Positions 21,571 through 33,120 of a DNA stretch of 64,000 nucleotides are shown here, piece after piece. The DNA comes from Fratercula arctica (taxonomy: Eukaryota > Chordata > Aves > Charadriiformes > Alcidae), in contig CANTUZ010000021.1 of the NCBI GenBank assembly GCA_947846985.1, positions 984,711 through 1,048,710 of the forward strand. The letters run 5' to 3'. The notes beneath the pieces were generated by a model. The model did no database searches. It was not told the origin of the DNA and saw only the letters and a program-made list of their open reading frames with translations. Position 1 is the stretch's first letter; each line of letters opens with the position of its first letter. Position numbers and translations under genes: made by a program.

Positions 21571-22539
21571 ACCAGAGCAGCAACTGTGAAGCTCAACATG
21601 CAAAAATGGAAAATCCTGACACAGGCGTGCTTTTTACACATCTATTATGGCTACCTGGTGATTAACAGTGGCAGAAGCTGATTTAGCCTAAGCAATGCTG
21701 CAGGTGCTTTCTGAGAAGATTTCTAAGAAACCTGTCTGGCTGGCACCTTGCTTCCTGATGCTGCCCTTGCAGAGCACAGCTGGGAGCTGGACTCCTTCCA
21801 AGGGAGGCAGGTCCCAGTTGGCGAGACCTGAATGGGAGCCTTCCAGGCCAGGTGAGGACCCTTGGAAAATGCCAGCCTTTCTGGGAGGCTCTCAGGGCAC
21901 AAGGCTTGTCCTCCCGGTGCCTGTGCAGCGCTGGGCACAGCCTTCTGCCACCACTCCTCTGGCTCTCCAGGCTGCTCCAGTGCTAAAAGCAGGTGAGGAG
22001 ATGGTCACCTCAGCAGAGCAGCTCCGTGAGCTCGAATGAGCCAGGTTAACTGATAGATGTCATGGCTTGGCTCAGGCAGCTTGAAATCTCCTCCTGATGC
22101 CACCCGCTAATTAATATTAGTTTGTCTTTTGAAGAGATGGTATTTATCTGAAGGCAACTTCATCAGGCCAGCTTCCTCTCTGGTGCCCCAGCCCCAGCAT
22201 TTGCAGCTGCAGGCCATGGGGCTCACCCCCCACACACAACCCTTTGCTGCCATATGAGTGTGTCAGGGCAGCACCTCTCCCAGCACTGAAGCTGGAATTG
22301 GTCCCAGACCTCCACAACTGCCCTACGGCGATCACCAGGGATGGGCCGGAGCTTGCAAAACTTCGGGATCATTTTGACTTGTAAAGTGTAGAACGCCTGG
22401 AGCTGCAGCAATAGGGATGGTCTCGAGCTTTGACTTTGTCTCTCACACATGGACTTGCCTGAAGTTGTCAGGGGCAGAGAGCTGCTGCTGGGGGTCCTGC
22501 TTCTCAGTGTGGGGAGAGGCTGGGCTTCCTCATGTGCAT
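21571..22539. other. Intergenic
   Basis: No gene recognised. A block at about 22175-22215 (TGGTGCCCCAGCCCCAGCAT) weakly resembles 7240-7260 and may be old keratin-unit flank. Confidence 0.35.
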
Positions 22540-22945
22540 ATGCATCTGTCTGTGCCTGGGAGTGTATTTGTGCCTCTGTGTTTGCATTTATGTGGGTATT
22601 TGCAAATGCACGTGAGAGTGTCTGCTGGTGTGTGTGTGAACAAGGGCATTTCTCTGTGTGTGTGTATGTGCGTGTGTTTGTGTCCACGCACGTTTTTGCA
22701 GGGGAGCAAGTGTGTGTGTGTGTGTGTGTGTTCTCTGTGTGTGTGTCTGTGGGCGTACGTTCATGCAGGCGAGCACATACATCTCTGTGTGTTTGTACAG
22801 GAGCTTGCATATATGTGTACGTGCAAGTGGGAGTGTGCAACTGAACACTTATGTGATGACAATCTGGGGGGTGAATGTGTGTGCAAGCGCAGGGGTTCCT
22901 GTGTAACTGGGTGTGCATGCACATGCATTTTTATGTGTGCTGACA
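22540..22945. repeat. TG-rich low-complexity block
   Basis: Irregular TG/TGTGTG tracts (e.g. 22708-22729). The long open frames here on both strands are repeat products, not genes. Comparable CA or TG blocks lie at 34390-34620, 40080-40400 and 50690-51190. Confidence 0.8.
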
Positions 22946-22959
22946 TGTGAATGAAGGGA

Positions 22960-24050
22960 GGCTGGAGCTCCTGGTCATTCTCTTTTGGAGAGATTGAGCA
23001 TCTCCCGGTCTCCTTGCAAAGGAAGGCCGAAAGCGTGGCTCATGTCTGCCTTTGCTTCCTTCTGCTCTCCCCTTTCCCTCTCCTCTCATGTTGGCTTCTG
23101 GTCCTCTTTGGTCTGCCCAGGCCAGCCGAGGGGGGAACCTGCTGCACGTCTCCCACCTCAGGGCAAGCTGAGGGACGCCCTGCAGGAACTCTGCTACAGC
23201 CAAAGGGCACCAAAGCTCCACTCTCCCTGGTGCTCTCTCCACGGTGACACTCCCCTTGGAGGAACGTTGTTTTCATCCTTTGGGGTGTCAAAGTTCTGCT
23301 GCATCCCAGCCTCCTGCTCTCTGTTGTCCTTCCCTGTGTGGACACTCTCGCAAGCACACAGTGAGCAAGGTGTTAGTCTCAGGTGAGCAGAGTGGAGGCA
23401 AAAGGGGATTCTTCACTGTCCTCAGAGGAAGGGGAGTGTGGGGGACAGTGCGTGGGCCCTTTTAAGGCACTGCTCCTGGGAAGGGAGGAAGGCTCCTCCA
23501 GAGCCAGTGGCCTGCCTGGCTTTGTCTCTCCCTAGAAATGCCCTCTTGAGCATGTCCCGTGGCTGGGGAGCCTGATCAGCGGCCTCCTCGAGTGAGCAGC
23601 CTGGGCACTGCAGCAGGCAGGTGGGAGGCTCGCAGCCTCCTCTTGGGGTTGGGTGCTCCTCCTAGTCTGCCGGGAGCTTTGCTGGGAGCCAGCCTGGGAG
23701 AAGATGACCTTGAAGTCTCACACAATTCCTGTGCAGAGGGGAGAGGGAAGCAGGAGAGAGGCACGGCAGGAAGAGAGGCTGGGGCTGCTGCCGAAGTGTC
23801 CCAAAGGTGGCCAGAAGCTTTCCAAATTCCTGCTTTTACCCACAGAGGGGTTGGAGAGCACCTTCCCACTGTGGAAGGGGACGTACTGAAGTGCTGCAGG
23901 AAAGTGCTGGGCTTGCTGGAGTACCTCTGCCCAAGGCCTTGCTCAAGGGTTGGTCTGGCAGCAGAGACCCAACCCACTTTCTGATCCCGCACATCTTGCA
24001 ACTCCTCACAAGCAAAGCCCAAGAGGGGAGGGAGGAAAAGCTGCTGAGAG
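22960..24050 (+). pseudogene. Relic keratin unit: 3'UTR and downstream flank without coding exon
   Basis: 22970-23270 is similar to the K4 3'UTR (e.g. 'CCTGCAGGAACTCTGC' near 23179 against 'CCTGCAGGAGCTCCACTGC' at 42125). At about 23290 the poly(A) region reads GTCAAAGTTCTGCTGCATCC where K4 has ATTAAAGTTTTGCTGCATCC. From there to ~24050 it follows the keratin downstream flank. No keratin coding sequence, promoter or ATTAAA remains, so the gene body was lost between the TG block and this 3'UTR. Confidence 0.55.
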
Positions 24051-24790
24051 AGGAGGCAACCAGTTCCACGCAGGCATGTGAACTGAAATGCTGATACACT
24101 GATACAAAATCTCCTTTTCCTCTCAGCTGTTATTTAAGGTGGGTATTTTTGGCCTGTGGAGAGAATGCATTTCCCTACAGCTACACCTGGGAGAAACGTC
24201 ATGAATTGAACCCCATTTCTGTGTGCAGAACTCAGCATTTGCAGCCTGCGGGAAGCTGGGCTGGCAGCACACACACACTCCTCTGCTGTGGCCTTGCCTC
24301 TTGCACAGGAGCTGAGGAGGCTGGTCCCAGACACCCAGGTGTCCCTGCAGGAGATGACAAACACCCCATGGAGATTGTCATGTGTTCTTTGTTTCTACCA
24401 GGGGGGTAGAGGAGACACCTGCTGATATGAGGCTGAGGCTGGGGCTGTCTCCCCAGAGAGCAGAGGCCAATGAGGGCACAAGGATGCCCCATGCTGGGAG
24501 TTGCCTGGGTTGAGCTTTACTTTGTCTCCATTTGTTTTGTTTTATCGTTAGTCATGCAGTCAGGAGAAGGAAAAGGTACAGCATTGCTTTACATCAACTG
24601 CCACAGCTGAAGTTCAAGAGGGAAATAACACAATGGAAGCAGTTTTAAGGTGCCTCCATCTTGAGAGAAGACAAACTCAGTCACTGTGGAGGAGGATGGA
24701 TGTGCTGTGGTTATTAATAGTGGTCAAGATGAAAAAAAAAGCTAATACGTAAATGCAATGGTCCTTGGATGCTGGCCTGCAGAGTTGTGG
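24051..24790. other. Keratin-unit distal flank
   Basis: No gene. 24100-24540 resembles 52430-52700, both distal to the downstream flank of keratin-less units. 24550-24780 is unassigned. Confidence 0.4.
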
Positions 24791-24880
24791 GTGCACAGGG
24801 GAAGCATCGCTACCAGAGGACACCTGAGGGCCCCTTCCCCCACCCTCAGCCTTGCACAGACACATCCCCTCCCTCCCCTG

Positions 24881-24919
24881 GGTTCTTGCACAGCCAAGGA
24901 AGCTCCCTGCACCGGGGTG
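24881..24919 (-). other. V2 recombination signal sequence, 23-bp spacer
   Basis: Heptamer CACCCCG (24919-24913), 23-base spacer, nonamer GCAAGAACC (24889-24881); the same bases as the V1 RSS. Confidence 0.75.
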
Positions 24920-26150
24920 TCTTGCACAGCACAGAGGTACAAGGCACTGTCAGAGAGCTCGGCTTCCTCCAGCTGCAGGAGGCTGTATTTCTCCGTGGTG
25001 TTCAGCACGGTGGTGAATCGGCCACTGCGCTTGTGGCCAGCAGCTGCCTGATAGGAGACCAGCTGGGGCCCTTGGCCTTTCCTCTGCTGGTACCAGAGCA
25101 AGCCTCGAAAGTCCGGAGGTCTGGTAGGTGCATGTTGTTTGGAAGGTGTCTCTCTGCTTCACTGTGACTTGTCCTTCTTGCTGGGTGACAGTGACCTGTC
25201 CCATGGTGCCTGGAAGAAAGTGAAGGTCAGCAGCTCTGCAGGGAAAGCCTCTGGGAAGCAAACCAGGAGTGGGTGCAAGAGCTTTGTAGAGAAAGCTCCC
25301 TGTCCATTGCCCTGCAGGAAAATCCTAAGGCAGGGGGAAAGCCAGGTGGAGAGCACTTTTGGGCAGCAGCGTGGGGCTCTAAGCCCAAGGTGGACCCTGA
25401 GGAGAGCTGTGCTGTGTCCCTGCTCCTCCTGCCTGCTCCTGTTCCTACTGCTCAGAGGAGCAGGGAACAGCCTGTCATGCCTGACCTTCATGTGCTGGGA
25501 CCAGCAACCCTCCAGCAGGTAGAGGGGCCCATGCAGCTATGGCAAAAAGATTCATCCTGCTTCCCCATGCATCCCATCTCCAAGGGCTCCTAGCTCCCGG
25601 AGTATATACAATGGTGAGCTTGAAAAGAGGGATCTCTGGCTGTGTCAACATCCAGGAAAAAAACTGTAAGGCACGGCAGACATGTGCCAGCCAGGAGGCA
25701 TAATTGGGATACCAAGTTAATGTCAGCCGGATGAGAGCTTTAAAGTCCCTGTAAGAGCTTTCACAAGATCTACTGATTTGCACTGGGAAGGGAGAAATGT
25801 GAGAGTGCAGAGAGAGAGAGCTGAGATCTCCTGTGGTGAGAGCAGGTGGATCAGAAGAGATTGGCAGAGGGAAAGGCATTGAAGGTGAGAGAAGAGCAGG
25901 AGAAGAGGTCTGAGGTACCTCTTCTCTCTCCTTTCAAACAGTAACAGCGTCTTCAGAAAAGTGGTGTAAAACCGCAAATGTGAGCTGGTATTTCACAGTG
26001 TTTTCCTGTAATTCAAGAGTAGTTCTCTGCATGATCCTGATCAGGCTGGCAAGGGTTTCCTTGGGGGAAGAAGGATGCATTTATAGAAAGCCAGGACTTA
26101 CCCAGCAGTTGCCCCAGGAAGGCCGTGAGGATGAGAGATCCCAGGTGCAT
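24920..26150 (-). pseudogene. T-cell receptor V segment V2 (TRAV type), single frameshift
   Basis: A close paralogue of V1. Leader exon 26102-26150 (MHLGSLILTAFLGQLLG, donor G|GTAAGT); V exon 24920-25209 with acceptor TTTCTTCCAG. The exon is 290 nt against 289 in V1: one extra base in CDR1 (after TTCTYQTS) throws the frame off before the core Trp. Downstream, the other frame is intact: [18 protein letters not shown] through [11 protein letters not shown] to the RSS. With this one base corrected it would look functional, so a sequencing error cannot be excluded. The V exons of V1 and V2 are nearly identical while their introns differ. Confidence 0.82.
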
Positions 26151-26330
26151 GTTGACACCAACCCGCCTCTTTGTTGAGTGAGAGAGAGTCAGAAAACCCC
26201 CTCCCAGCCCTGAGATAACAGAGCTGCCGGAAGCAACGCTGTTGGGGGAGCAAAGGAAGAAGCGGGGAAGAGCAGTGATGTGTTCTTCCTGTGCCTCAGA
26301 TGCTGCTTCTGGGTTTCTCCCTCCTCCAGC

Positions 26331-27114
26331 AGCAACACCCTCAGCCAGTGGCATTCTCAGCATTTCCATGTTAGGTGTCCCTGTGGGCTCTGGGAGTCCC
26401 AGTGGTGGGAAACGGCTGTTCCCAGTGAGCTCACAGTGGAGTCCCCACCTCCCCAGTTAGAATCCCCTGATCTTCTGCACACCCACTGCTGCGCCATTTG
26501 CGAAATTAGGGCTTTATTCCTCAGTGAGGTTTCATATTTTCTCCTGTGCTCCTCAGCTGTGTAGGATGTTGCTGTTTCCTTTGGGAACAGAAGTCTCTTC
26601 TGTTTCTCTCACTTCTCCCCTTTCTTTCCTCACCTGCCTGGGAACAACATCTCTCCCCCAAATCCCCCCAGGTAGGACACGAACCCTCCTGTGCAGTAGT
26701 CCCAGTCTTCTGGCCATGTCCTGTTCTGCTGGGATCCAGAACTGCTCTTAGATGTCACAAACACAGAGATGACAAGGACAACCTACTCCTACTCTATGGG
26801 AAAGGGTGAGGCATCAGCAGGGAGCAGGATGAGGATGAGTGGGTCGCCCCCACTCCCAGGGAGCACATGGGGCACCCATTGGAGTGCTGCACTGCGAGGG
26901 CTGGGGATAGGGCAGCCCTGCACCCACAGCTGAAAGGGCATGTGAAGGGGTGGGGGTACTGCAGGTGGGGACCCCTACTCCCACCCCCTTGCCACATGAA
27001 CTCCAGAGTGATCCCATGCACCACTCATGGCAGAGAGAACAAACTGCTCATTGTCGTTAAGTTCACCTGACCTGAGTAGGCCCAGACCTGTGCTGTGCTG
27101 AGCTGTATATATCA
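26331..27114. other. Intergenic
   Basis: Right of the V2 5' flank. No gene, no repeat recognised. Confidence 0.4.
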
Positions 27115-29573
27115 CTTGGCAAACTTGGCAACACTGCCACAAACATGGGGACTTCCCAGATGTCTGCTGGAAATATAACACAGCAGACAGGGAACAGTCC
27201 TGGAGGTTCCTGGAGCGTGTGGAAGAGAACTTCCTAACAGAGCTGGTGAGGGAGCCAACTAGGGAAAGTGCCCTACTGGACCTGCTGCTTGTTAACAGAG
27301 AAGGTCTTGTAGGGGATGTAAAGACTGGAGGTCATCTTGGGCAGAGTGATCATGAAATGATAGAATTTTCGATTCTTGGTGAAGCAAGGTGGGGAGCCAG
27401 CAGAACTGCCACCTTAGATTTCTGAAGGGCAAACTTTGGCCTGCTTAGGAGCATGGTTGAGAGTGTCCCTTGGGGGACAGTCCTGAAGGGCAAAGGTGCC
27501 CAGGAAGGCTGGTCTTACTTCAAGGAGGAACTCTTAAAAGCACAGGAGAAGGCTATCCCAAGTCCCTAAAAAAGAGCAGACAGGGAAGAAGACCAGCCTG
27601 GCTAAATAGAGAGCTTTGTCTGGACCTCAGGAAAAAAAGGAAAGTTTATGATCTTTGGACAAGGGGGTTGCCTACTTATGAAAAATACCAAGATGTAGTG
27701 AAGCTATGCAGGGCGAAAATTAGAAGGGCCAAAGCTCAAGCAGAACTCATCTTGGCCACCACGGCTGAAGATGACAAGAAGAGGTTCTTTCAGTATATCA
27801 ATAGAAAAAGGAAGACTAGGGAGAACGTAGGCCCACTAATGAATGCGATGGGCGCCCTAGTGGTGGAAGACACAGAGAAGGCAGAGGTACTGAATGCCTT
27901 CTTTGCTACAGTCTTCACTGCTAAAGCTGTCCCTCATGAATCCCAGGCCCTGGAGGCAAGGTGGAAGGTCTGGAGAGAGGAAGAGTTTTCCCCAGGAGAG
28001 GAAGATCAGGTTAGAGACCACTTGGCCAAACTGGACATCCCTAAGTCCGTGGGCCCTGATGAGATGCACCTGCGAGTGCTGAGAGAGCTGGCAGATGTTA
28101 TTGCTTGGCCATTCTCCATCATCTTTGAAAGGTCATGGAGAACAGGAGAGGCGCCTGAGGGCTGGAGGAAGGCCAATAGCACTCCTGTCTTCAAAAAGGG
28201 CAAGAAGGAGGACTCAGGGAAATACAGACCGGTTAGTCTCACCTCCATCCTGGGGAAGGTAATGGAGTGACTCGTTCTGGATGTCATATCCAAGCACGTT
28301 CAGGAGCAGGAAGTTATTGGAAGTGGTCAACATGGATTTGCCAAGGGTAAATCCTGCTTGACCAATCTCATAGCCTTCTGTGATGTTATAACTGGTTGGC
28401 TGGATGAGGGCAGAGCAGCAGATGTCATCTACCTTGACTTCAGCAAGGCTTTTGACACTGTCTCTCATAACATCCTCCTTAGGAAACTGAGGAAGTGTGG
28501 ACTAGACAAGGGGACAGTGAGGTGGATTGAGAGCTGGCTGCGTGACAGGACTCAGAGGGTTGTGATTAATGGAGCAGGCTCGAGTTGGAGGCCTGTAACC
28601 AGTGGTGTCCCCCAGGGGTCAATACTTGGACCAGTATTGTTTAACATATTCATCAATGACCTGGACGAGGGGACAGAGTGTACCCTCAGCAAGTTCGCTG
28701 ATGATACCAAACTGGGTGGGGTGGCTGACACCCCAGAGGGCTGTGCTGCCATCCAGCATGTCCTAGACAGGCTGGAGAGCTGGGCGGAGAAGAACCTAAT
28801 GAGGTTCAACAAGGACAAGTGTAGGGTCCTGCACCTGGGGAGAAAGAACGACAGGCACCAATATAGGTCAGGGGTGGACCTGCTGGAAAGCAGTTATGAA
28901 GAAAAGGACCTGGGGGTCTTGGTAGACAGTAAATTATCCATGAGCAAGCAATGTGCCCTTGTCACCAAGACGGCCAACGGAATTCTGGGCTGCATAGGGA
29001 AGAGTGTGGCCAGCGGGTCAAGGGAGGTCATTCTCCCCCTCTCCTCTGCACTGGTGAGGCCACAACTGGAATACTGTGTCCAGTTCTGGGCTCCCCAGTT
29101 CAAGAGAGACAGGGAACTACTGGAGAGAGTCCAGCGTAGGGCAACAAAGATGACTGAGGAACTGGAGCATCTCCCTTATGAGGAAAGGCGGAGAGAGCTG
29201 GGACTCTTTAGCCTGGAGAAGGCAGAGGGGAGACCTTATTAATGTTGACAAGCATCTAAAGGATGGGTTTAAGGAGGATGGAGCCAGACTCTTTTCAGTG
29301 GTTCCCGGTAACAGGATAAGGGGTAACGGGCACAAGCCGGAACATAGGAAGTTCCGATCAATATGAGAAAAAACTTCTTTACGATGAGGGTGACAGAGCG
29401 CTGGAACAGGCTGCCCAGGGAGGGTGTGGAGACCCCTTCTCTGGAGACTTTCAAGACCAGGCTGGATGCAGTCATGAGTAATGTGCTCTAGGCAATCCTG
29501 CTTTAGCAGGGGAGTTGGACTAGATGATCTCTAGAGGTCCCTTCCAACTCTGAAATTTCGTGATTCCGTGAAA
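27115..29573 (+). mobile_element. CR1 non-LTR retrotransposon, 5'-truncated, nearly open ORF2
   Basis: This runs from the endonuclease C-terminus (PDVCWKYNTA at ~27150; LTELVREPTRESALLDLLLV at 27237 on) through a linker and a complete-looking reverse transcriptase to the CR1 3' end. From 27470 to 29242 one frame is interrupted only by TGA at 28268-28270 (KVME-stop-LVLDV), probably a CGA codon hit by CpG decay. RT motifs: [32 protein letters not shown] and the catalytic [11 protein letters not shown]. The tail ends GACTAGATGATCTCTAGAGG...ATTTCGTGATTCCGTG at 29573. It is the youngest-looking CR1 in the window. The endonuclease end and the last ~330 bases are frameshifted. Confidence 0.93.
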
Positions 29574-31649
29574 CATGTCCTTGTCTAGATCTAGGAGTGA
29601 AATACCGTGCTTTCTTTTGCTGAACAGTAGAAAGTGGGAGTGGTTTATTTCTAAGGAAATGCCATGAAAACCCCAAAGATGACAATGCCAGTGCAAGTCT
29701 CAGCATGGGCAGGATTTGCACTGTGTGCTGAGCCCCACCTTGATCTCCACCTCATGCTCCATAACTCAGGGTTCCCAGCACCTGGAGGGACATAACCCCA
29801 CCCGTGCTACCCCCTTTACCTTCTTGTCTTATCAAAGAGTCTGCTGTCAGGCAACAGGAGGCTGCAGGCTCTTTGCCTGCTTTTTGCTCTTTCTGGACAT
29901 CACAACAAGACAAACTGCCCCAAGCATGGGAGGAGTGTCCATGGTGAACTTCTCCTGCCTTCCAGTGCCCAGCCGGAGACAGGGGCCTGCACCCACCTCT
30001 CATGGGGTTGGAGACAGGCCCCTTTGTAGCCCGCAAGATGCTCCTTTTCCCTTGGTATGATCTGAAAGGAGGCAGAAGCAGGAGCATCCAAAATGAACAG
30101 GAAAGAGGTGCCTGTCTCCCTGTCCCCATAGGCATATTATTGGCCTTCTTCCCAGGCCAGGGATGAGGCCTTTCAAGGGAAATAAATGTCCCTGGGAACA
30201 GCACCTCCTGTAAACTTCACACCCAGAATCAAGCACACCACCTGAAACATCAGGTGTGCCGGAGACATCCAGCCTAATCACCTTCATCACAGATATCTAT
30301 TCCCCATCCCTTCAGGTATTCTGGTTACTTCTTTGCCTGGGGATGACCCCCTCCAGAAGGGTGAGAAAAGAGGATCATCTTCTAAACTCAGGGGTGTTTC
30401 TGCCTACAAGGGGGTAAAATGCCTTGTGGGATGAAGTGGAAAAGTTTTCTGGATTGTGCAAGACACGGGATGCTTAAGAGAAGCAGCAGAGACAGGGAAA
30501 GGGAAGGATCAAGGCAATTTGGCCAGGACCAAGCGTGGGAAGACAGATAGAGAAAGGGGTGAGAGAGGCCAATCCCATGTGACCATGATGCGTGTGCTGG
30601 CCTGGCCATGGCTATTCCTCTGCCTTGTTTGTCAGCTGCCAGGAGTTCCCTGGAAACACAGTCATCAAGTCCAAATAAAATAAGGAGCAGGGCTGATCCT
30701 TCCCTCTGTGCCTTGAAAGCCTCTGCCCATGGGTTTGACCAGCTCTGTCAGCTGCTCGAGCCACACAGGGTTCCCCGGGGACTGGCTGGAGCCCACAGTC
30801 TCTTGCCAGAGGCTCTCACTCCCCTCAGACCTCCAGACCCTTCGGAAAACTCAGCAAATCCCTTTCTGACTCACTCCTCAAGGAGGAACCTGGCATGCCT
30901 TGAGGCTGCGCTCAGTGTGTCCAGGCCAAGCGTTTATCCTGTCTCCTGGGCCTCAGCTCCAAAGGTGCTGAATCCTGTCAAACAAGCTCGTGGTCTCACC
31001 ACTGAGCCCCTGTGGGGAGCGCTTGAAGGTGCCTCTGCCCTCGACATGCCCTTCTCCTGCCGCTGGGGAGCTTCAACTCCTGACCCCATGCAATGACTTT
31101 GTAACGCTAGCAGGAACATTTGGACAGGTGTGTGAAATTCTGTAGCTGGAGGACCCAATTTAACATTGTATATCTGAGCTTTGACAGAGTAGCAAACTGT
31201 GAAACCCCTTGTGGCTGTCGTTTTCCAAGGCAGGTTTGGCGTTGGCAACTGCGCCCTGGAGTCCCCGTGGCTGCAGAGCAGAGGAAAGCAGCTGCTCAGG
31301 GTTCCCTCGGCATCCTGGTGGGGAAAGGGAAAAGGCCGAGAAGAGGCCCTGTATGTTCCAGGCCAGCAGTGGGCGGTCCGTGCGGCAGGAGCGAGGGCTG
31401 TGCGGCTGCCCGTGGGCAGGAGGATCTCTGCCGCCCGCCGCCCTGTGCGGAGGAGAAAGGCGCTGCTCCTGGCCGGGAGCCAGCGGGGCCGGCGGCTGCC
31501 ATCGCTCCTTGCCGGGCCCCGCCGGACACCGCCAGCGCTGCGGGCGCGATTCCTGCCCCGGCGGCGGCGGCGGCGGCAGTGTGGCGGGGGATTTCGGTCT
31601 GCGTCCCGCTGGGAGTGCGGGGTTGCCGCTGGCGGGGCCGGGGCCGGGG
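29574..31649. other. Intergenic
   Basis: No gene or known repeat recognised. From about 31380 it becomes GC-rich and is weakly homologous to 46880-46980 ('GGCAGGAGGATCTCTGCC' against 'GGCAGAAGGATCTCTTCTGCC'), i.e. the distal 3' flanks of V3 and V4 are related. Confidence 0.4.
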
Positions 31650-31802
31650 CCGGTCGGGCGGGGGAAGCGGCGCGGGGCGCGGGGCCGGGCGGGGCCGGTT
31701 GGGGCGAGGCGGCCCCGGCGGGCGGAGCGGCAGCGCCCCCTGTCGGGCCCGCCCGGGGCTGTCCCCCCGGCCCCGACACACACGCCCGGCCCCGCCCGCG
31801 CC

Positions 31803-31841
31803 GGTTCCTGCCCGGCCGCAGCCCCGGCTCCTCTCCCCGTG
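31803..31841 (-). other. V3 recombination signal sequence, 23-bp spacer
   Basis: Heptamer CACGGGG (31841-31835), 23-base GC-rich spacer, nonamer GCAGGAACC (31811-31803; 6 of 9 matches to ACAAAAACC). Confidence 0.65.
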
Positions 31842-32737
31842 GCTCCCAGGGCGCAGTAATACACCGGCCGCGTCGCCGCGCCGGGGCCGGGCGAGCCACA
31901 GGGCGCTGGAGCGGCGGTCTGCCGCCACCCACAGCCGCCCCGGCGGGTCCCCCAGCTCTTTGGAGTCTTTGTGACCTAACGTGATGAATGCGGGGCCTCG
32001 TCCCGGGAGCTGACGGTACCAGTAGATGAACTCCCTTGTCTGTATATTGGGGTGTGAGCAGTTGACGCTGATGGCGGTGCCCTCGGTGGTCTCTGCCGAC
32101 GGCTCCTGCTGCACCTGGGCTCTGCCCGCAGCCACTGCCGAGGAGATAAAGAAGAAAAACCGTTCAAACGAAGTTTCTGCCCAGCCCTGCTACTGTTTCC
32201 TAGAACAAACCCCGGAGAAGCAGTGAGGATAGAGATAATTATATTAGAGATAATTAGATGTGCTTCCAGAGGATGTCAACATGTGTCTTAATGGCAGTGT
32301 CCATTCCTATTTGATGGAGAGATGAATGCATGAATGACAGGTGAAAGGGTGGAGTCGTTGAAGAACAAAAAGCGTACAAAGGAAAGAAAGCAGCAAGGGG
32401 GAAGGAATGACTCCATGAGTTATATGGAAAGACACAGATAAAAGAAAGGAAATAGGGAGGGTTGAACATAGAAACGAGCACCGAGGTTTCATATGGAATG
32501 TGTGATGGAAGAGAGGGAGAGATGGACGGGAGGATGATTAGAGGACAGAGGTACGGGAAGAAGGCAGGGACGTGCCAGGGCCTCCCCATGCTCAACCCCG
32601 GCCCCACAGAGCCCCCCCCGGCTCAGCCCCGGCCCCACACAGCCCTCGGACCGGCCCCCCCGCCGCCGCCACCAGCCCCACGCACCCAGCAGCAGCGCGG
32701 CCAGTCCCGCCAGCCCAGCGCCCCGGCACCGCCGCAT
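31842..32737 (-). pseudogene. T-cell receptor V segment V3 (TRDV or TRAV/DV type), single frameshift
   Basis: A different V subfamily from V1/V2. Leader exon 32686-32737: MRRCRGAGLAGLAALLLG, donor G|GTGCGT. V exon 31842-32134: acceptor CTCGGCAG, phase-1 junction, then AQVQQEPSAETTEGTAISVN, first Cys in NCSHPN, core Trp in FIYWYRQLPGRGPAF, and RSSALWLARPRRGDAA. One extra base in GCGGCCGGTGTAT puts the expected VYYCALGA into another frame just before the second Cys. VYYCALGA is read cleanly in that frame up to the RSS. The CALGA end and the framework recall avian TRDV genes as I know them. Strongly CpG-rich. Confidence 0.82.
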
Positions 32738-32805
32738 CCCGCCGCTCCGCCGCCCGCGCCTCGCTGCCCCCCGCCAGCCCCGGCTCCCTGCTCCGGCCGC
32801 GGCAC

Positions 32806-32930
32806 CTCCTCTCCTCTCCTCTCCTCTCCTCTCCTCTCCTCTCCTCTCCTCTCCTCTCCTCTCCTCTCCTCTCCTCTCCTCTCCTCTCCTCTCCTCTCCT
32901 CTCCTCTCCTCTCCTCTCCTCTCCTCTCCT
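32806..32930 (+). repeat. (CTCCT)25 microsatellite
   Basis: 25 uninterrupted CTCCT units, 69 bases upstream of the V3 start codon on the V3 sense strand (AGGAG there). Confidence 0.98.
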
Positions 32931-33120
32931 CTCCCCTCTCCGCCGCCGCCAGCTCCGCCCCGGGCCTCAGCCCTGCGCCCTGAGCAGGAAGGCGGCGCCG
33001 CGGCAGAGACCGGCCCGAGCGGAGCTGCCCGCAGCGACCCCGGCGGTGCGGGAGGGCGGGCACGGGCTGTCCCCGGCACGGGCTCCTCGGCCACGGGGAC
33101 GCCGGTGCCCTGGAAGGAGC

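Larger units (their letters stand above)
31380..33120. promoter_or_regulatory. CpG-rich region over V3
   Basis: Very high G+C with frequent CpG at 31460-31960 and 32590-33110, split by an AT-richer V exon/intron. Long open frames on all strands here reflect composition. It could be a CpG island or a GC-biased conversion tract; I did not compute observed/expected ratios. Confidence 0.5.

Noticed and set aside
22223..22950. 177-233 codon His/Thr/Cys-rich frames
   Set aside because: Translations of TG/CA low-complexity tracts; the same for 40076-40399.
31120..32135. Several 200-330 codon frames on both strands
   Set aside because: The high G+C block has few stops by chance; only the minus-strand V exon has family motifs, splice sites and an RSS.
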